Shown one piece after another: positions 17,275 to 29,884 of a stretch of 64,000 nt of DNA; within the stretch, counting starts at the first letter, position 1; the number at the start of each line of letters is the position of its first letter. Both the position numbers and the translations under genes were made by a program. Source of the DNA: a virus; IMG/VR virus record IMGVR_UViG_3300025314_000001, positions 1-64,000 of that record; one strand, written 5' to 3'. Below the pieces are notes generated by a model. The model was not told the DNA's origin. It did not search any database and saw only the letters and a program-made list of their open reading frames with translations.

Positions 17275-19299
17275 CTAGGGTAGCCGGGCGATAATCTGAT
17301 TGCGGAGCCACTCCGTGATTGTGTGACCTCCGCTCGACGCAATGAGGGTCTGCACTCGACCTCCGCCGAGGGCGTAGGTCGCAACGGCATCTACCTCACC
17401 GACGTAGTCCGCGACGGCGCCAGCCCAGTCTAACCCGGCTAGTCGAGGGTGAATACTTTCATCATAAGCTGCTGGACCGAAATAAATATCGTCTAGTACG
17501 TAGCACAGCCACGACTGCCGGTGGGTCGCCGACAGCGCGTATATGTCGAGCCATCCCGCGTGTGCAAAAAATTCATGTGATGTTTGCTCGGTGTCCCCTA
17601 GGCTGTAACCAGCCCGCATGTACAACGGCAGAGAGCCGCAGATCCCAAACGACCTCACGACACGGGGGTCGATCGCGGCCCACACGGTCGAAGTCCACCC
17701 ACCTCCGGAAATCCCGATTGCGGTGTGCCCGTCCAGTCCTAGGCCAATCGCGTAGTTTAGGCACAGCAGAGGCGGCTCAAAAAAGATCTCAAACGCCCGA
17801 TAATCGGCGAGCACCAAACTGAAAATTGTCGCATGTACCCACGGATCTCGCGGCATCAGATACACGAAAACGTCCCACCCTAGACTGAGCAGCGCTTGCG
17901 CCATCGCAGGGAGACCTAGCACCGTGACGTCCGTATCGGAGTGCCCGTTGCAGAGGTAGGCAGCCTTGCCAATAGGCGCCTCAGGCACTAAGTGCCACGC
18001 CTGAGAGTGCTGCGGGACAGCACCGCCTGCAGTATAGGCGTTGACATATCCGTCCAGTTGGTCCGTGCGCGCCAGGCTGCTCAGACCTGTCATCGGGCAT
18101 ACGACATCCGTAGTGACAGCAGGCAGCCGATCCGTGGGTATTGCGGTGCAATCCACCCCCCACAAGTGTCGCCACAACAAGGCGCGAATAGACTCCGCAG
18201 CGTCAAGATCCGTCACACGAAGAACGCTGTCATCCGCTAGCCCGTTTGCCCTCAGCACTGGAGCGTATCCCTCGTCGTACAGCAGCCCGTCAAAAAAAGG
18301 GAGCGAATGCCTGTTGGCTGCTCCTGTGATGATGCGGAGTCTCTCGGCTGCTGACAGATCCCCGCGGCCCCAGCGTGCTAACTCCAGCACCTGCGATCCA
18401 GCTGACAGCACCCACTGGTCCGAGGCACCCGTCATCGCATTCAGATGCAACTGTTGCGAATCGATTACAGTGCCGAGTTCCGTGTACAGCGATATCGCTC
18501 CGCCGTAGTAGACATACAGGTACACATGGTGAGTGGAAGTGTCAATCGCGTTAGACGTATTGACCGAGTGATATGGCAATCCCGATGCATCCGTCGCGAA
18601 TGTCTGGACCTGCCCATCCTGTATGATGCTGCGGGCCTGACCTGTTAGTGATACAGCGAGAGGACCGTTAAGCCCCCCAGGGTAGGCAGTCTCTTTGCCG
18701 ACGTACATGAAGGCAAATCCGGCGTCATCGGACGTGAAAAATGTGGCGACCAATTCGGCATCCGTCGTGTTCGCCGTACCGGCTCCGACAATCTCTCCCC
18801 CACTCAGCGTGAGATTAGTCACGCTACGGTGATACGGACCTGTTTTTGACACTGGGTAGCTGCCAGCGGGCTGGACATCGTTTATTTGCGTGATGGGGTT
18901 GCTGCCGGCCACAACACCCCAGGGAGCGACTCCCCAGTACCCTAGGCATCCAGGGACCGTCCAGGCCGATTGCGCCACAATCGTAGAGTCCGTCGCCGGC
19001 GTCACGCTCACCCCGCCCGCCGCGGACCAGCCATAGGCATCAAGCTCGATCGCGCCCGATAGGGCAGTCGTGTGGATGTGTGTCTCGCCGACGTTGGTCC
19101 AGGTGCCGACTCCGTAGACCGGCGCAGGATCCCCGTGCGGCACCACGGTCCACTTCTCAGCGTCCGCCGAAAACGTGGCCGTGCAGTCCACGGTCTCGTC
19201 GGAGATTGCGGGGAGCGTGAGCGTGAGGGCCGTGGGGGGGGACGGCGCGGAGGCGCCCCCGCTACCGAGTCCAAACCGGAATCCAAATCCGAAGCCCAT
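17275..19299 (-). CDS. Tail spike/adsorption protein with alpha/beta-hydrolase domain
   Basis: 674 residues. A Gly/Phe-rich N-terminus (MGFGFGFRFGLGSGG), an Ig-like segment and a lectin/LamG-like beta region (about 120-320) lead into a C-terminal alpha/beta hydrolase. There KAAYLCNGHSDT lies near the first strand, GISGGGWTS (about residue 550) is the nucleophile elbow GxSxG, and GGHTITEW near the end carries the probable catalytic His. Such spikes de-esterify host surface polysaccharide. It follows the beta-helix fibre gene in the late operon. Confidence 0.75.
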   Translation of the reverse strand: MGFGFGFRFGLGSGGASAPSPPTALTLTLPAISDETVDCTATFSADAEKWTVVPHGDPAPVYGVGTWTNVGETHIHTTALSGAIELDAYGWSAAGGVSVTPATDSTIVAQSAWTVPGCLGYWGVAPWGVVAGSNPITQINDVQPAGSYPVSKTGPYHRSVTNLTLSGGEIVGAGTANTTDAELVATFFTSDDAGFAFMYVGKETAYPGGLNGPLAVSLTGQARSIIQDGQVQTFATDASGLPYHSVNTSNAIDTSTHHVYLYVYYGGAISLYTELGTVIDSQQLHLNAMTGASDQWVLSAGSQVLELARWGRGDLSAAERLRIITGAANRHSLPFFDGLLYDEGYAPVLRANGLADDSVLRVTDLDAAESIRALLWRHLWGVDCTAIPTDRLPAVTTDVVCPMTGLSSLARTDQLDGYVNAYTAGGAVPQHSQAWHLVPEAPIGKAAYLCNGHSDTDVTVLGLPAMAQALLSLGWDVFVYLMPRDPWVHATIFSLVLADYRAFEIFFEPPLLCLNYAIGLGLDGHTAIGISGGGWTSTVWAAIDPRVVRSFGICGSLPLYMRAGYSLGDTEQTSHEFFAHAGWLDIYALSATHRQSWLCYVLDDIYFGPAAYDESIHPRLAGLDWAGAVADYVGEVDAVATYALGGGRVQTLIASSGGHTITEWLRNQIIARLP

Positions 19300-19311
19300 C
19301 TTGACCTCCCT

Positions 19312-22300
19312 TTAGACCGTCTGCAGCTCCATCGGTCGATCAAACCACTTCCGTGGGCGCACTCTGCACGCTACTCCCGCTGGTCGGGTAATCTGTACCG
19401 TGAGAACGTTCGTCGCAACGGACAACGTCATGGTCGGCGCAAACCCCGCCGGTAGCCGTGAGTAGTCCGGCGCAGGAGTGGTGTTCAGCGCCAACGTCGC
19501 GACCCCACCCGAATTGGTCGTCACTATGACGTCGAGCGCGCAGCTCATCGTCCCCTCTTCCGTGGCGCTCCAGATGTGCGCGTTGATGTTGATCGGCACA
19601 AGGAACCGCTTGGACGCTGGAAACCCAGTGACCGTCCAGGTCTGCACGGTCGTGGCCGCGTCACTCGACAACACCACCTCATCACCAGGGCTGTAGAGTG
19701 GCACGAATACTCCCGCTGCGAAGGCGGTGTCCCAGTAGGGAATCATGGACCAACTGATGGTGTCCGGGGCATAGAAGTTCGATACGAAGAAGTCTCCTTT
19801 CGTGCCCGTAATATTCGGCGTCAAGAAGCTCCCACTGGTCCCACCGATGGAGCATCCTTCGAACATCCCCAGCCCGAATCCGGTATTGCCCTTACCCATG
19901 AGGACTCCGCCCGCCTGAACCTCGACGCGCGCGCAATGGGTGAGCACGATAGCGGCGTCTGCCACTGTAGAATCCCAGACCCCAGATGGAACGTAGATGT
20001 AGTTCGTGACTGCTCCCGCTGAGAAGCGTAGCCCCGCGGATTGTACGATGGCGGAAACCAGGTAGCCATGACTGATGGATAGGGAGATCCCTGGTGACGT
20101 TCCGATGAACGCCGAGTAATTAACCCCTACACTATGTACTCTAGTCACGGAGATATAGGCGTTGCTGCTGCGTATCCAGGCGCAACCAGTTATGGTCCAA
20201 TCAACGACGCTGGATAATTCGAGCCTGCATCCTGACAAATAGGACAGTATGCTTGTTGTCTTGTTCCCTATGCAGTACGAAGTCGTGTTCGTGATATTGA
20301 AGCTTCTTACGACCAAATATCCTTGCCCGGTTACCCCCATACTGGGAATGCCGACGATCGTCGGCAAGTCCTCAACCACAACATCATCTCCATCCTGTGG
20401 ATTCGTGCCTGCGGCCCCTAATACCCCCGTCGGATCCATCAAATATGACGTACTGATGCGCGCGACGTTGAGCCCGAGACCGTCGGGGTTCTCTTTTGCG
20501 ATGTGGTAGATGTTGTGCTGACGAGCTCCCGACGTAACTCGGACACGCTTGCCCACGTAGGGTGTCATGTCCGACACGCCCGTCAGGGTTAGCAGTTTCC
20601 ATTCGTTCGTCGTGGTGTTGATATCGGTGAAGGATTCCACCGTCGTTGTGAGTATAGTCGTCGCTGCCTGACTGCCGTCGATCACCAATCCCTGTGGATA
20701 GCTAATCCCGACGCCATCGCCGTCGAGCGTTGCTCCCGCAGCCATAACCCAGACGAACGTGTTCTGTTGTAGCGTGACTCCACGGAGTCGTCGGAACACC
20801 TCTTTGACGGTCAGCAGGGCCGTCCCACTCGCGGCGCCATCAGCTTCATCGCTACCGGTGCTCGGGTGGACGTACCAGTTCGCTTGCGTGGCCCAGGTGG
20901 AGTTCGGTAACGCCGGCGCCTCTCGCTCCCAGACCCTTCCGGCCGTTGCTGTCGCCACCCGCTCCATCGCCACGACGGCGTCAGCCGTCGTCCGGAGCGT
21001 CCAGTGGCAGCGGGTAGACCGGACCCAAAATCGCTCGCCATCAACGTAGTTGTAGACACCAATCAGCGCGAGTGCCGCCAAGTCGGCAACGGTGTTTCCT
21101 CCCTGCCCCACCACCGATGGCGCACCGAAGATTCCGGCGTTAGCGTCCTTGAGCCACATCGGCATCTGCGACCAGCTCATGGGGGCACGCGACGCCGATG
21201 GTGCTCCAATAGCTATGTCCCCCGCTGCGCCTGTCAGCCTATTGGGTGGTGTCGAGACGGTGGACGGCCACCCAAGCGCCGCACCTTCTGCGACCCAGAT
21301 ACCTAGATGGGCGTTGCCTTTGCCCAGTAGCGTTGCACTTGCATCCACGGTTGACGACCCGATTGCGGATAGCGCTGCTTTCGTCCCCGAGTTACAATCA
21401 AACACGCCAATGGTCCCAAATAATTCCGATGGCGATCCGACGCACTCCAGATACCCATCTTGGATTAAGATGTTAGACAAGCGTTGTTGTCTAGCTAGGA
21501 ATTGGGTGCCACCTGTCCCTTTACACAGGCACAGACTTACTACCCCATAAGGTCCACGAACAGTGAACACCCATGTGGATGCCAACCTGCACCCATAAAC
21601 GAACATCTCCATGCTGTTACTGCTGCTGTTACAGTAGCTACCAAGTAATACAGATCCTTGGGTGGGTGTTGTAATCGGTTGCCCGATTATGCTGCCGCTT
21701 ATGGACACGTCACAGACGCGCGCGTGTGGCCACAGCGTTGACACGCATTCAATTCCCGGGCAGTCCTCGATGACAATTTCGTCGTTAGGTTGCCACGCCG
21801 CTCCAGTTGTCCCTGTAAGCATCTCCGTGCGAGTGCACGGTATCGACACTCGCGCGGTCGCGACACCTAAACCATCGGGGTTGATCTTGGCGATCCAGCA
21901 CCATGCACCCGCGCGAGCGCCCGCAGTTATACGAATCCGTTTCCCTTCATACGCCGTAAGGTCCGTGATTCCCGAAACAGTGATGAGTGGGAATTCGTTG
22001 TTGGCAACCGATGTGGTGGTGTAGGTGCCGATGACCGCCGTGGCCAACGTCGTGAGCGCCAAGCTTCCGTCTAGAGCGACCCATGCCGTTGGCGATACAT
22101 CCAATTCGCCTTCAAGTGTCCCCCCGGCGGCCAGCATGTAGACTTGAGTGTTTGCGCGTACCACCGACCCGCGCCACCGCCGAGTGAACTCTTTGAACGT
22201 CTTGAGCGCCGTTCCGACTGAGCCCCCCGTGGCTTCGTCGTTCCCGGTTACTGGGTGTACGTACCAGGTCGTCTGGACCTGCCACGGATTCGCCGCATCG

Positions 22301-22548
22301 AGATTGATGGCGTGCCGAATCCATTTCCTACCCGACTCGAGCGTCGCAACGATCTCCATATCAACCGCGGCAGCAGCCGTAGTCTCCAGCACGAACAGAC
22401 ACTTCACCGAGTCTACGTGCACGGTGTTTCCGTCCGGCCACAGCTCCGTCGGTAGTGCGCTCAGCTCGGCTACGTCGGCTACCGTGTATTGGTGCAAACC
22501 GTAGTTGGTACCGAGGCGATCGAAGTCGCCGGTTAGGGGGATACCCAT
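19312..22548 (-). CDS. Tail spike with two tandem beta-helix modules
   Basis: 1078 residues. After a short head, two homologous modules occur (about 25-480 and 490-1000). Each has a WYVHP(V/S)TG(N/S)DEA motif, then a G-T-AL-T-KE--RR-RG stretch, a TAYEGKRIR/TPYVGKRVR element and NPDGLG, followed by repetitive strands of a pectate-lyase-like right-handed beta helix. A beta-sandwich of about 80 residues closes the protein. The layout suits a trimeric receptor-binding spike. The internal duplication also shows kinship with the C-terminal half of the protein encoded at 24198-27320. Confidence 0.8.
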   Translation of the reverse strand: MGIPLTGDFDRLGTNYGLHQYTVADVAELSALPTELWPDGNTVHVDSVKCLFVLETTAAAAVDMEIVATLESGRKWIRHAINLDAANPWQVQTTWYVHPVTGNDEATGGSVGTALKTFKEFTRRWRGSVVRANTQVYMLAAGGTLEGELDVSPTAWVALDGSLALTTLATAVIGTYTTTSVANNEFPLITVSGITDLTAYEGKRIRITAGARAGAWCWIAKINPDGLGVATARVSIPCTRTEMLTGTTGAAWQPNDEIVIEDCPGIECVSTLWPHARVCDVSISGSIIGQPITTPTQGSVLLGSYCNSSSNSMEMFVYGCRLASTWVFTVRGPYGVVSLCLCKGTGGTQFLARQQRLSNILIQDGYLECVGSPSELFGTIGVFDCNSGTKAALSAIGSSTVDASATLLGKGNAHLGIWVAEGAALGWPSTVSTPPNRLTGAAGDIAIGAPSASRAPMSWSQMPMWLKDANAGIFGAPSVVGQGGNTVADLAALALIGVYNYVDGERFWVRSTRCHWTLRTTADAVVAMERVATATAGRVWEREAPALPNSTWATQANWYVHPSTGSDEADGAASGTALLTVKEVFRRLRGVTLQQNTFVWVMAAGATLDGDGVGISYPQGLVIDGSQAATTILTTTVESFTDINTTTNEWKLLTLTGVSDMTPYVGKRVRVTSGARQHNIYHIAKENPDGLGLNVARISTSYLMDPTGVLGAAGTNPQDGDDVVVEDLPTIVGIPSMGVTGQGYLVVRSFNITNTTSYCIGNKTTSILSYLSGCRLELSSVVDWTITGCAWIRSSNAYISVTRVHSVGVNYSAFIGTSPGISLSISHGYLVSAIVQSAGLRFSAGAVTNYIYVPSGVWDSTVADAAIVLTHCARVEVQAGGVLMGKGNTGFGLGMFEGCSIGGTSGSFLTPNITGTKGDFFVSNFYAPDTISWSMIPYWDTAFAAGVFVPLYSPGDEVVLSSDAATTVQTWTVTGFPASKRFLVPININAHIWSATEEGTMSCALDVIVTTNSGGVATLALNTTPAPDYSRLPAGFAPTMTLSVATNVLTVQITRPAGVACRVRPRKWFDRPMELQTV

Positions 22549-22601
22549 GGTGTTTCAGATCTCCAAGAACCCGTGAACAAATGGTCGGCGCTTCGCCGTG
22601 G

Positions 22602-24194
<1,593 letters not shown>

Positions 24195-24197
24195 GGC

Positions 24198-27100
24198 TCA
24201 CCCGTAGGGCATGAAGATTCGGATCTTGCGCGTGATCATCCAGTCCGCCTGCGCCGCGGATGTCGGCTGAATCTGCAGGCGCATCGTGTGATTGTCCGCA
24301 ACCTGCCAAAATGTGCTCGGAGGCGAAGTCATACAGTCCGCGAACAGGACCGAGCGGGTCATGATCAGAATGTTAGACGGGTAGTAGAACTCGTAATGCA
24401 CTTTCCAGCCACGTGACCCTTCGGCTGTCCCTATTGCGTTGGCGTAGGGCGCCTGAAGCGTTGCCTCGATATCAATCGAGGCCCCCAACCCAGCTGGGAA
24501 GAAGATGAAACCTCCCAGCGTCCCGAGCTCCAGGTTCCACTGAACGGCGCTAATGGAGGTTGTTCTTCCGACCCAGCAATCCTCGAACAATCCAATGATC
24601 GGTGTACTCGCGCCGCCGGCGATGATGTTGAGTTTGCCGACATACGAGCACCGGAGCCTGGAGGTCGATACCGCTCCCGCCGCGCCATCGAGCGTCCAGT
24701 GTTGGATTCTACCGCTGGATGGCGCCGTCGCCGTGTAGGCCGGAGCATTGAGCGTCAACAGCCCGTACTGGTTGGCGCGGACCATGGTGTTTCCGGCGGA
24801 ACTATAGATCCCAGCCTGCTTATCGACGCCCAACTGTGCGGCCTCGGCCCAGGTTAGCGTTTCTCCGTGCACTAACACGTCACCACTCGTCCCCGTGACA
24901 CTCGGCGGCACGGATGGATATCTCAGTGTTGCGCCTATTTGGAGCTGCATTCCACGATTCGCGTTCCCGTCCCCAAATATCCCTGTGTTCGACTCGACGT
25001 AGTTATCCCCGGACAACAGCCACACACCGTAACCCAAAGCCCCTACGGCGGCGTAGACGGCGCTTGGGTACAAGAACGTGATTCGTGTGCCAACAATTCG
25101 TGAGGCTTGGCTTAAGGTCGACGCCATGACGCAGTCTGTCCACGTTTGTGGTATCGAGTTCATGCCCAGTAAGCACCCGATGATGTCGGTGTTTCGAATC
25201 GTGAGGCTCGAGGTCAGCCCCTGCAATCGGCACTGATAGAGCTTAGGTGTCCCGCAAATCTCGGTCGCGTTGATATGGCACCCATAGAAGGCACTCCGCG
25301 CGTATCCGCTAGTCGTAATCGAGACCCGAGCGTTGGCGGCCTGGGCACTATTGATGGTGGCGTTGGCGATGATAACGCCCCACTGTGACTCGGTACCGAG
25401 GGATGCTTCCGATACGACCTCCAGGGCCACCTCTGGAATGTTCCCCGGGATTTCGAAGGATACCGTGTTCCCGACTGTCGGTAGAGCGTTGACTGTCCCC
25501 GTGGGTGCCGCGACTACGATGCTGGTCAGCACCATGCTGGTCCACCAGGACACTCGAGCAACACTGTCGCCGGCACCATGGGGATTTTGCACCGCGATCC
25601 AGGACAATGCCGCCGCGTTGGTGCCGTTGACGAGCCGAAGGCGCTGCCCCACGTAGGGGGTAAACGAGGCGATTCCGCTACACGATAGCGTGTTGAATTC
25701 CTGGGATGCCGGCACGAGCCCGGCAACGGCGCTTACCGTAACGACCGCCTGCGCGCTCGCGGCCTGCGCCATGTCGAGCACCACCATGCCTTGCGGTCCT
25801 AGGTGGATCTTGCCCGTGACGGCCCCGAGGGCGGTCATTCCGTAGACGGTCACGAGCCGGTTGACTCGTTGGTTTCGCCAGCGGTACATGAGCTCGTCCC
25901 AGCTCTGCAGCGCGGCCCCCGACGTGGTCCCGAGGTTCTCGTTGTTACCGGTGGAAGCGTTGATGTAAAACGACGAGTACTCGGCCCACCGTGCGTTCCC
26001 CGTTAGCTTCCGATGCCATCGCGCCGTGGCGGAGGCCCCGGCCTGCACGATGAGCCCGGCCACCGGGGTCGCCGACGAGTTGTTCAGCAGCTCCCATCCG
26101 TCTTGGTGGCTGCCGACGAAGCAGGTCGCGCCATCTGGAAGACCAGCATAAGAAAGCGCGTTCAGCGCGGCTTCGTTGGCTGCGTAGAGGAATGGGCCCG
26201 GCGGACCCGTGGGTCCGGTGGCTCCAGTAGCGCCCGTAGCGCCCGTGGCACCAGTGGCCCCGGTGGGTCCAGTGGCTCCGGTAGCCCCGGTGGGTCCCGT
26301 GGCTCCAGTCGCGCCCGTGGCGCCAGTGGCACCAGTGGCTCCAGCGGTGCCCGTTGACCCAGTGGCGCCCGTGGAGCCCGTTGACCCAGTGGCCCCAGTC
26401 GCTCCGGTGGCCCCAGTCGCGCCCGTGGCGCCGGCTGCTCCCGTCGCACCCGTGGCCCCGGTGGCTCCGGTGGCCCCAGTGGCACCCGTGGCTCCGGCTG
26501 CCCCAGTCGCTCCGGTTGTGCCCGTTGCCCCGGTGGCTCCAGTCGCGCCGGTGGCTCCCGTCGCGCCCGTTGCGCCCGTTGACCCCGTAGTTCCGGTCGA
26601 TCCGGTGGCACCAGACGGCCCCGTAGCACCTGTGGCTCCAGTAGGGCCTACTGCGCCCGTCGCTCCAGTAGCCCCGGTGGCCCCCGTAGGACCTGCCGGT
26701 CCTGTGGCTCCGGCGGCCCCCGTCGCGCCCGCCGCTCCGGTGGGCCCAGTGGGACCCGTCGCCCCTGTTGGCCCCTGCGGCCCAACTTCGCTCTCGGTGT
26801 CCTGCACTGCTGGGCGCCGGCAGATCGTCAAGTTCCCCTCAGGGTCGAGCGTCCCGAGCGGGTAGTCCCCCACCGCGTAAGCGTCCACCGCACTGGCTCG
26901 CGCCGTGGCCGCATCGACAATGACGAGCTTCGGGACCCCGGGCTGCGCCAGGCCGTGAATGACCCACGGGAGAATCCCGTCCAGCGCCCCCAGGATCATC
27001 GCCCCCGGCTCGCACACCTGCACCGCAATCCCGGCGGCCATGCCCGCCGCAAGGAGCGTCGAAGCCGTGACTCGCGTGACGGTCCGTCCCAACGGGTCCG

Positions 27101-27320
27101 ACTCGCTCACGACGAACACATCACCAATCGCCAGCGCCGGGCTGCCCGGGGAGAGCCGATACCAGGTACAATGGACGCCATTGATCAGGCAGTCCACCTC
27201 CTGCTGCTGGGTCCCACGGATTTGGTCGTCGATGAACCGACGGTCCGTGTGGTCGAGCTGGTAGTTCGCCGGCAGGACGACGGGGTCGTCGACCTCGCGG
27301 TCGCTGATGATTTTCGACAT
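24198..27320 (-). CDS. Collagen-like shaft fused to a beta-helix spike
   Basis: 1040 residues. The N-terminal 175 residues are a compact attachment region. Residues about 180-375 are Gly-X-Y triplets dominated by GATGATG, the longest collagen-like run in the window. The remainder is a beta-helix module with [10 protein letters not shown], a YRWRNQR element and [14 protein letters not shown] in the same order as the two modules of the neighbouring spike, so the three share ancestry. It is probably a trimeric fibre with receptor-binding tip. Confidence 0.85.
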   Translation of the reverse strand: MSKIISDREVDDPVVLPANYQLDHTDRRFIDDQIRGTQQQEVDCLINGVHCTWYRLSPGSPALAIGDVFVVSESDPLGRTVTRVTASTLLAAGMAAGIAVQVCEPGAMILGALDGILPWVIHGLAQPGVPKLVIVDAATARASAVDAYAVGDYPLGTLDPEGNLTICRRPAVQDTESEVGPQGPTGATGPTGPTGAAGATGAAGATGPAGPTGATGATGATGAVGPTGATGATGPSGATGSTGTTGSTGATGATGATGATGATGATGTTGATGAAGATGATGATGATGATGATGAAGATGATGATGATGATGSTGSTGATGSTGTAGATGATGATGATGATGPTGATGATGPTGATGATGATGATGATGPTGPPGPFLYAANEAALNALSYAGLPDGATCFVGSHQDGWELLNNSSATPVAGLIVQAGASATARWHRKLTGNARWAEYSSFYINASTGNNENLGTTSGAALQSWDELMYRWRNQRVNRLVTVYGMTALGAVTGKIHLGPQGMVVLDMAQAASAQAVVTVSAVAGLVPASQEFNTLSCSGIASFTPYVGQRLRLVNGTNAAALSWIAVQNPHGAGDSVARVSWWTSMVLTSIVVAAPTGTVNALPTVGNTVSFEIPGNIPEVALEVVSEASLGTESQWGVIIANATINSAQAANARVSITTSGYARSAFYGCHINATEICGTPKLYQCRLQGLTSSLTIRNTDIIGCLLGMNSIPQTWTDCVMASTLSQASRIVGTRITFLYPSAVYAAVGALGYGVWLLSGDNYVESNTGIFGDGNANRGMQLQIGATLRYPSVPPSVTGTSGDVLVHGETLTWAEAAQLGVDKQAGIYSSAGNTMVRANQYGLLTLNAPAYTATAPSSGRIQHWTLDGAAGAVSTSRLRCSYVGKLNIIAGGASTPIIGLFEDCWVGRTTSISAVQWNLELGTLGGFIFFPAGLGASIDIEATLQAPYANAIGTAEGSRGWKVHYEFYYPSNILIMTRSVLFADCMTSPPSTFWQVADNHTMRLQIQPTSAAQADWMITRKIRIFMPYG

Positions 27321-27325
27321 GGCCC

Positions 27326-28633
27326 TTACTTGGCGTTGCGGTACTGCGCGCTTGCGATCGCCAGGATCATGAACTTCATATCGAGGTCGGTGTCCGTGTA
27401 GACGTATTGAGCCGTCAGCCGCCCCGACGTGTCAGTCGATATCTCGAGTTCGGCGTGCTGCCCTGCGCCCCAGAACTCCCACTCGGAATCCAGGACCAGT
27501 GCCGGCACAGTCTGATTGAAGGTGTTCCCCATAAAGAACACGGTCTGGTTTTGGGGTTCTCCTACGACCGAGATCTGTCTCCCCTGCGGCTCGAGCTGAA
27601 CCAGGGGGGCCTCGCTCGGCATCCACGCGAAGTCCGTGGCGGCGCTATTGCGCATCGCATAGATCCAGAACCAAATGATCCTGTTCGACCAATCCATCGA
27701 CTCGTCGATGATCGTTACGGTGTTCTGGTCAAGGCTCTTGGTCGCGTCGCTCATGTCGAGCGCGAGAAAGCGCATGGCTCCTCCGGACATGACCGAAGGT
27801 AGGAACTCCTGGGGCCTGCCGGCGCTTGGGCTCCACGTGCGTTGTGTCCACAGCGGCGAGGCATCAGCATGGGTGAAGGTTGCGGGCTCTGCCGTCACTG
27901 CCCCGGTGGATGACGCCAAGCGCGCGATCGGAGCGATCTCACAGATGTTTCGCGTGGCTACCAGTGAGCCACTCGTGAACGGGTGCTCCAACAGCACGTA
28001 AGCAAGCGGGATGTAGTAGAAGTTCGGCCCCAGATCCCCGTCTACCGGCAGAGCCGGATAGCTGGGGTTGGTATCTTCGGTTCCATTGACCACCCCCAAC
28101 GTCACCCAGTTGTTCGTGTAGAGCGGGATAGCTTGCGTCGCCACTCCGCTGATCGTTCGGACAACTCGATTCTCGTTCCCCGTCGGCAGATCGACCTGGA
28201 CTCGCGCATAGATCAGGTCCCAGCGATTATTGGCTGCGGTATCGTCTAACTGGACAGCTTGTCCCAGGGTCGGTCCGTTCGTGTCTCCGACGAATCTTCC
28301 GCTCCGGGCCTCGTACCACGCCGCCGGTGCCACGTTGGTAATTGGGCCGACGAAGGCGCGGAACGAGAACACCATCACCTGCCCGGTGGCTCCATTGGGA
28401 CGCACTAGGGCCGAGGAGTTCAGTGCTCCCGGAGGTGACCCTCCGTCATTGACGTAACCTTCGATCCGGTAGGGCAGGATCATCTTCTGAAGCGAGGTCG
28501 TTGTTCGCGGACAGAACCGGAAGAGCTCTGCCAACAATCGATCGTCGGCCTTGGCGGCTTCCTCCGCTACCAGGTTGAGCTCGGTCTGGTCGAACGCCTG
28601 CCCGTCGACGGAGTGGATGTAACGCTGTTCCAT
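27326..28633 (-). CDS. Baseplate/fibre-associated structural protein, paralogue 1
   Basis: 435 residues, related along its length to the next protein (28637-29884). Both start with a short Tyr/His-containing stretch, then (T/E)[43 protein letters not shown] and FMGNTFN. The pattern is that of a virion protein connecting baseplate and fibres; no enzymatic motif is seen. The tandem paralogues probably arose by gene duplication and may form a mixed ring. Confidence 0.72.
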   Translation of the reverse strand: MEQRYIHSVDGQAFDQTELNLVAEEAAKADDRLLAELFRFCPRTTTSLQKMILPYRIEGYVNDGGSPPGALNSSALVRPNGATGQVMVFSFRAFVGPITNVAPAAWYEARSGRFVGDTNGPTLGQAVQLDDTAANNRWDLIYARVQVDLPTGNENRVVRTISGVATQAIPLYTNNWVTLGVVNGTEDTNPSYPALPVDGDLGPNFYYIPLAYVLLEHPFTSGSLVATRNICEIAPIARLASSTGAVTAEPATFTHADASPLWTQRTWSPSAGRPQEFLPSVMSGGAMRFLALDMSDATKSLDQNTVTIIDESMDWSNRIIWFWIYAMRNSAATDFAWMPSEAPLVQLEPQGRQISVVGEPQNQTVFFMGNTFNQTVPALVLDSEWEFWGAGQHAELEISTDTSGRLTAQYVYTDTDLDMKFMILAIASAQYRNAK

Positions 28634-28636
28634 GGC

Positions 28637-29884
28637 TTACTTCGCGTTGGTGAATTGCCCCGTGGCGTGCACGAGAATGCAGTACTTTTCGACGAGCGGC
28701 GTGGTCCCGGAAATGTACGTTGCCGTGAGTTCTCCGGTGGTCGCTACCCCAATAACCAAGCTCGAATCGCTGGTGATGACCGGGAAGCTCGTCGAGTTCA
28801 GAGTGAGCGCCGGCATGGCTGAGTTGAACGTGTTCCCCATGAAGGTCGACGTGGCGCCTCCCGGCTCGACCTCGACCAATGGGTCGCTGTTTGGCATCCA
28901 AGAAAAGCGCCGCCCCGCAACGGCGGTTCCGTAGACCGTGAAGGTCAGAATCCGGTTGCTCCAATCGATGGAGTTGTCGATGATGGTTGCCGCGTCCGGG
29001 TCGAGGCTCTTCACCACGTCCAGGAAGTCGAAGGCAAGGATCCGCTCGGCGCCACCCGTCATGGTGGCTGGAAGGTGCTCTTCGGGCCGCTCGTCGGATG
29101 GACCCCAGGCTCGCTGGGCCCAAAGCGGCGAGTCGTCAGCATACGCGAACGAGGCCGGCTTGAGCGTTACGGCTCCGGTGGAAGAGGCGATGGGAGCCGT
29201 TGTCGCGTTTTCGTGGATCCACGCGGGCTCGACGGCGGTGCTCGACGTAAACGGGTGCGGCAGGACCACGTAGGCCAGCGCGACGTAGTAGGCTCCGCTC
29301 CCATCGCTCGGCAGTACCGGCTTCGTGGGGCTAGCGCCTTCTGCCCCCTTCACGACCCCAAGCGTGACGGTGGTGTTGGTGTAGAGGCTGATATCCTCGG
29401 CGGCGTCACCGCCGCCGCTGCGCACGATGCGCTCTACCGGAGTGGACTCCACCGTGAGGTCGACGCGCGCATAAATGAGGTCCCACCGGTGGTTTGCGAC
29501 GGTGGCGTCCAGCACCAATTGGTATGCCCAGAGCGGGTCGATATTTCCCAGATACCGCGCCGTCCGGATATCGTACCAAGTGCTGCTTGACGCAACGTAG
29601 CGGCTCCCGATGAGGGCTCGGAACGGATGCACCAGCACACTTCCCGTGGTGCCATACGGGGTAATGAGCGCCGTCGTACTGTGGGCCGTCTCGTCCGGGT
29701 GCAGGCCTTCGATTCGGTACGGTAAAATGGCTTTGTGGACATACCCCGCGGCTAGCCCGGGAATCATGCGCAGCAATTCCGCCAAGACCCGGTCATCCGC
29801 CTTGGCGGATTCTGCCGAAACGAGGTTCAGCTCCTCTTGATCCAAGGATTGGCCGGCTACGGTATGCGTGTAGAGCGTTTCCAT
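28637..29884 (-). CDS. Baseplate/fibre-associated structural protein, paralogue 2
   Basis: 415 residues from the ATG at 29884, overlapping the upstream stop (TGATG); the longer in-frame reading runs through the previous gene. It shares [38 protein letters not shown] and VALAYVVLPHPFTS with its neighbour. Probably a virion component placed between baseplate and fibre genes. No catalytic motif. Confidence 0.72.
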   Translation of the reverse strand: METLYTHTVAGQSLDQEELNLVSAESAKADDRVLAELLRMIPGLAAGYVHKAILPYRIEGLHPDETAHSTTALITPYGTTGSVLVHPFRALIGSRYVASSSTWYDIRTARYLGNIDPLWAYQLVLDATVANHRWDLIYARVDLTVESTPVERIVRSGGGDAAEDISLYTNTTVTLGVVKGAEGASPTKPVLPSDGSGAYYVALAYVVLPHPFTSSTAVEPAWIHENATTAPIASSTGAVTLKPASFAYADDSPLWAQRAWGPSDERPEEHLPATMTGGAERILAFDFLDVVKSLDPDAATIIDNSIDWSNRILTFTVYGTAVAGRRFSWMPNSDPLVEVEPGGATSTFMGNTFNSAMPALTLNSTSFPVITSDSSLVIGVATTGELTATYISGTTPLVEKYCILVHATGQFTNAK

